DNA of 64,000 bases from Methanobacterium veterum (GTDB lineage Archaea > Methanobacteriota > Methanobacteria > Methanobacteriales > Methanobacteriaceae). The notes under the pieces are model-generated. The model worked only from the letters and a program-made list of their open reading frames with translations. It made no database searches and was not told the DNA's origin. Position numbers and translations under genes: made by a program. Numbering within the stretch: position 1 is the stretch's first letter; each line of letters opens with the position of its first letter. The DNA lies in assembly GCF_000745485.1 (NCBI RefSeq), contig NZ_JQJK01000009.1, positions 496,001 through 560,000 of the forward strand, given 5' to 3'. Below, in pieces: positions 63,642 through 64,000 of the stretch.

Positions 63642-64000
63642 ATGAAGAATTTAGAGAATATTAAATCAAAAGTCATATTACTTGCCCTCTGCAGTGCTGT
63701 TATATTTATTATGAAGTTTATTTTTCATTATTTCTTTCCAGGGATCCCAATATCTGAATTAGGCCCTGCCAGTGCACTACCTCCTGTATTGGGCCTGATG
63801 TTTGGAGTATGGGGTGCAGCAGGGGTAGCGATTGGATATTCTGTATCTGAATTGGCGGCAGGTTCATCCCCTGAGATTTATGGTATAAGCTTTTTTATAC
63901 AATTTTTATACGCATATATTCCTTACAAGTTGTGGTACACGTTGAACTGGGACGAAACAACCACTTTGCCTAGATTAGACACGGTTAAACATCTGGTAAA
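63642..64000 (+). CDS. Membrane protein, 5' end only (possible PP2C-type phosphatase N-terminus)
   Basis: About 119 residues are visible before the window ends. After a basic start come hydrophobic segments (VILLALCSAVIFIMKFIF, PPVLGLMFGVWGAAGVAIGYSVSELAAG, FFIQFLYAYIPYKLWY) like the membrane sensors of SpoIIE/RsbU-type phosphatases. From context and memory of the Methanobrevibacter ruminantium NRPS locus, a serine phosphatase is expected, but its catalytic domain lies outside the window. AGAG precedes ATG 63642. Confidence 0.6.
   Translation, partial: MKNLENIKSKVILLALCSAVIFIMKFIFHYFFPGIPISELGPASALPPVLGLMFGVWGAAGVAIGYSVSELAAGSSPEIYGISFFIQFLYAYIPYKLWYTLNWDETTTLPRLDTVKHLV

Overview
The window looks like a chromosome segment of a hydrogenotrophic methanogen of the Methanobacteriales, most like Methanobacterium. 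The sequence is AT-rich. Genes have archaeal TATA boxes and Shine-Dalgarno sites of the GGAGG/GGTGAT type. Diagnostic genes are the nitrogen repressor NrpR next to glnA, a CofH-like F420 enzyme, F420H2:NADP oxidoreductase, FmdE-family proteins, a polyferredoxin, a molbindin, a ModE-like regulator, long adhesin-like secreted proteins, and an NRPS cluster like those I remember from Methanobrevibacter ruminantium. No rRNA, tRNA, CRISPR array or insertion sequence was seen.

Layout. (1) 1-7.6 kb: four secreted surface proteins on the minus strand (PKD, PQQ-propeller, beta-helix, chitobiase-like and Big_5-like domains). (2) 7.6-8.7 kb: a gene-free kilobase with four similar hairpins, two of them behind near-identical TATA-containing promoters, so probably small RNAs. 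(3) 8.7-32 kb: an island of metal and cofactor genes, almost all on the minus strand. It holds five SAM methyltransferases, two FmdE-family proteins, a DUF364 protein, an XdhC-like protein, a complete Dpp/Nik-type ABC transporter with two binding proteins, a FecCD-type ABC transporter with two binding proteins and an ATPase split by a stop codon, a radical SAM/SPASM enzyme joined to a small conserved-motif protein, a 49-residue cysteine-rich metallothionein-like protein, a 50-residue ribbon-helix-helix protein, a ferredoxin and a polyferredoxin. A 24-bp partly palindromic element with the TATA box in its core precedes many of these genes and the two longest surface proteins. (4) 32-34 kb: a ModE-like regulator, a structured non-coding RNA candidate and a molbindin. 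(5) 33.7-44 kb: TrmO-like, NrpR, glutamine synthetase (with an NrpR operator in its promoter), a small siroheme protein, a ThiF-like enzyme, a membrane glycosyltransferase, CofH-like and an AIM24-like protein. (6) 44-50 kb: a redox region with a TetR regulator divergent from a zinc secondary-alcohol dehydrogenase and F420H2:NADP oxidoreductase, plus an SDR, an AhpD-like protein, a monooxygenase-like protein and two decayed genes. (7) 50.3-52.1 kb: nadA and nadX. (8) 52.4-64 kb: an NRPS cluster with a Sfp-type phosphopantetheinyl transferase, a 2636-residue NRPS ending in a reductase domain, a MATE exporter fused to an RsbW-like domain, a STAS antagonist, a free RsbW-like kinase and the start of a membrane protein cut by the window edge.

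How the parts fit. The alcohol dehydrogenase would make NADPH from secondary alcohols and Fno would pass it to F420 for methanogenesis. The NRPS cluster should make a peptide aldehyde or alcohol, and a partner-switching module appears wired directly to its exporter. The 8.7-32 kb island is best read as uptake and handling of a metal or metal-cofactor (molybdenum, tungsten, nickel or a corrinoid are all possible) under shared control.

Limits: all family calls are by eye. Several gene starts in the island appear to be AUU or AUA codons, and three genes carry single-base lesions that could be real decay or sequence errors.
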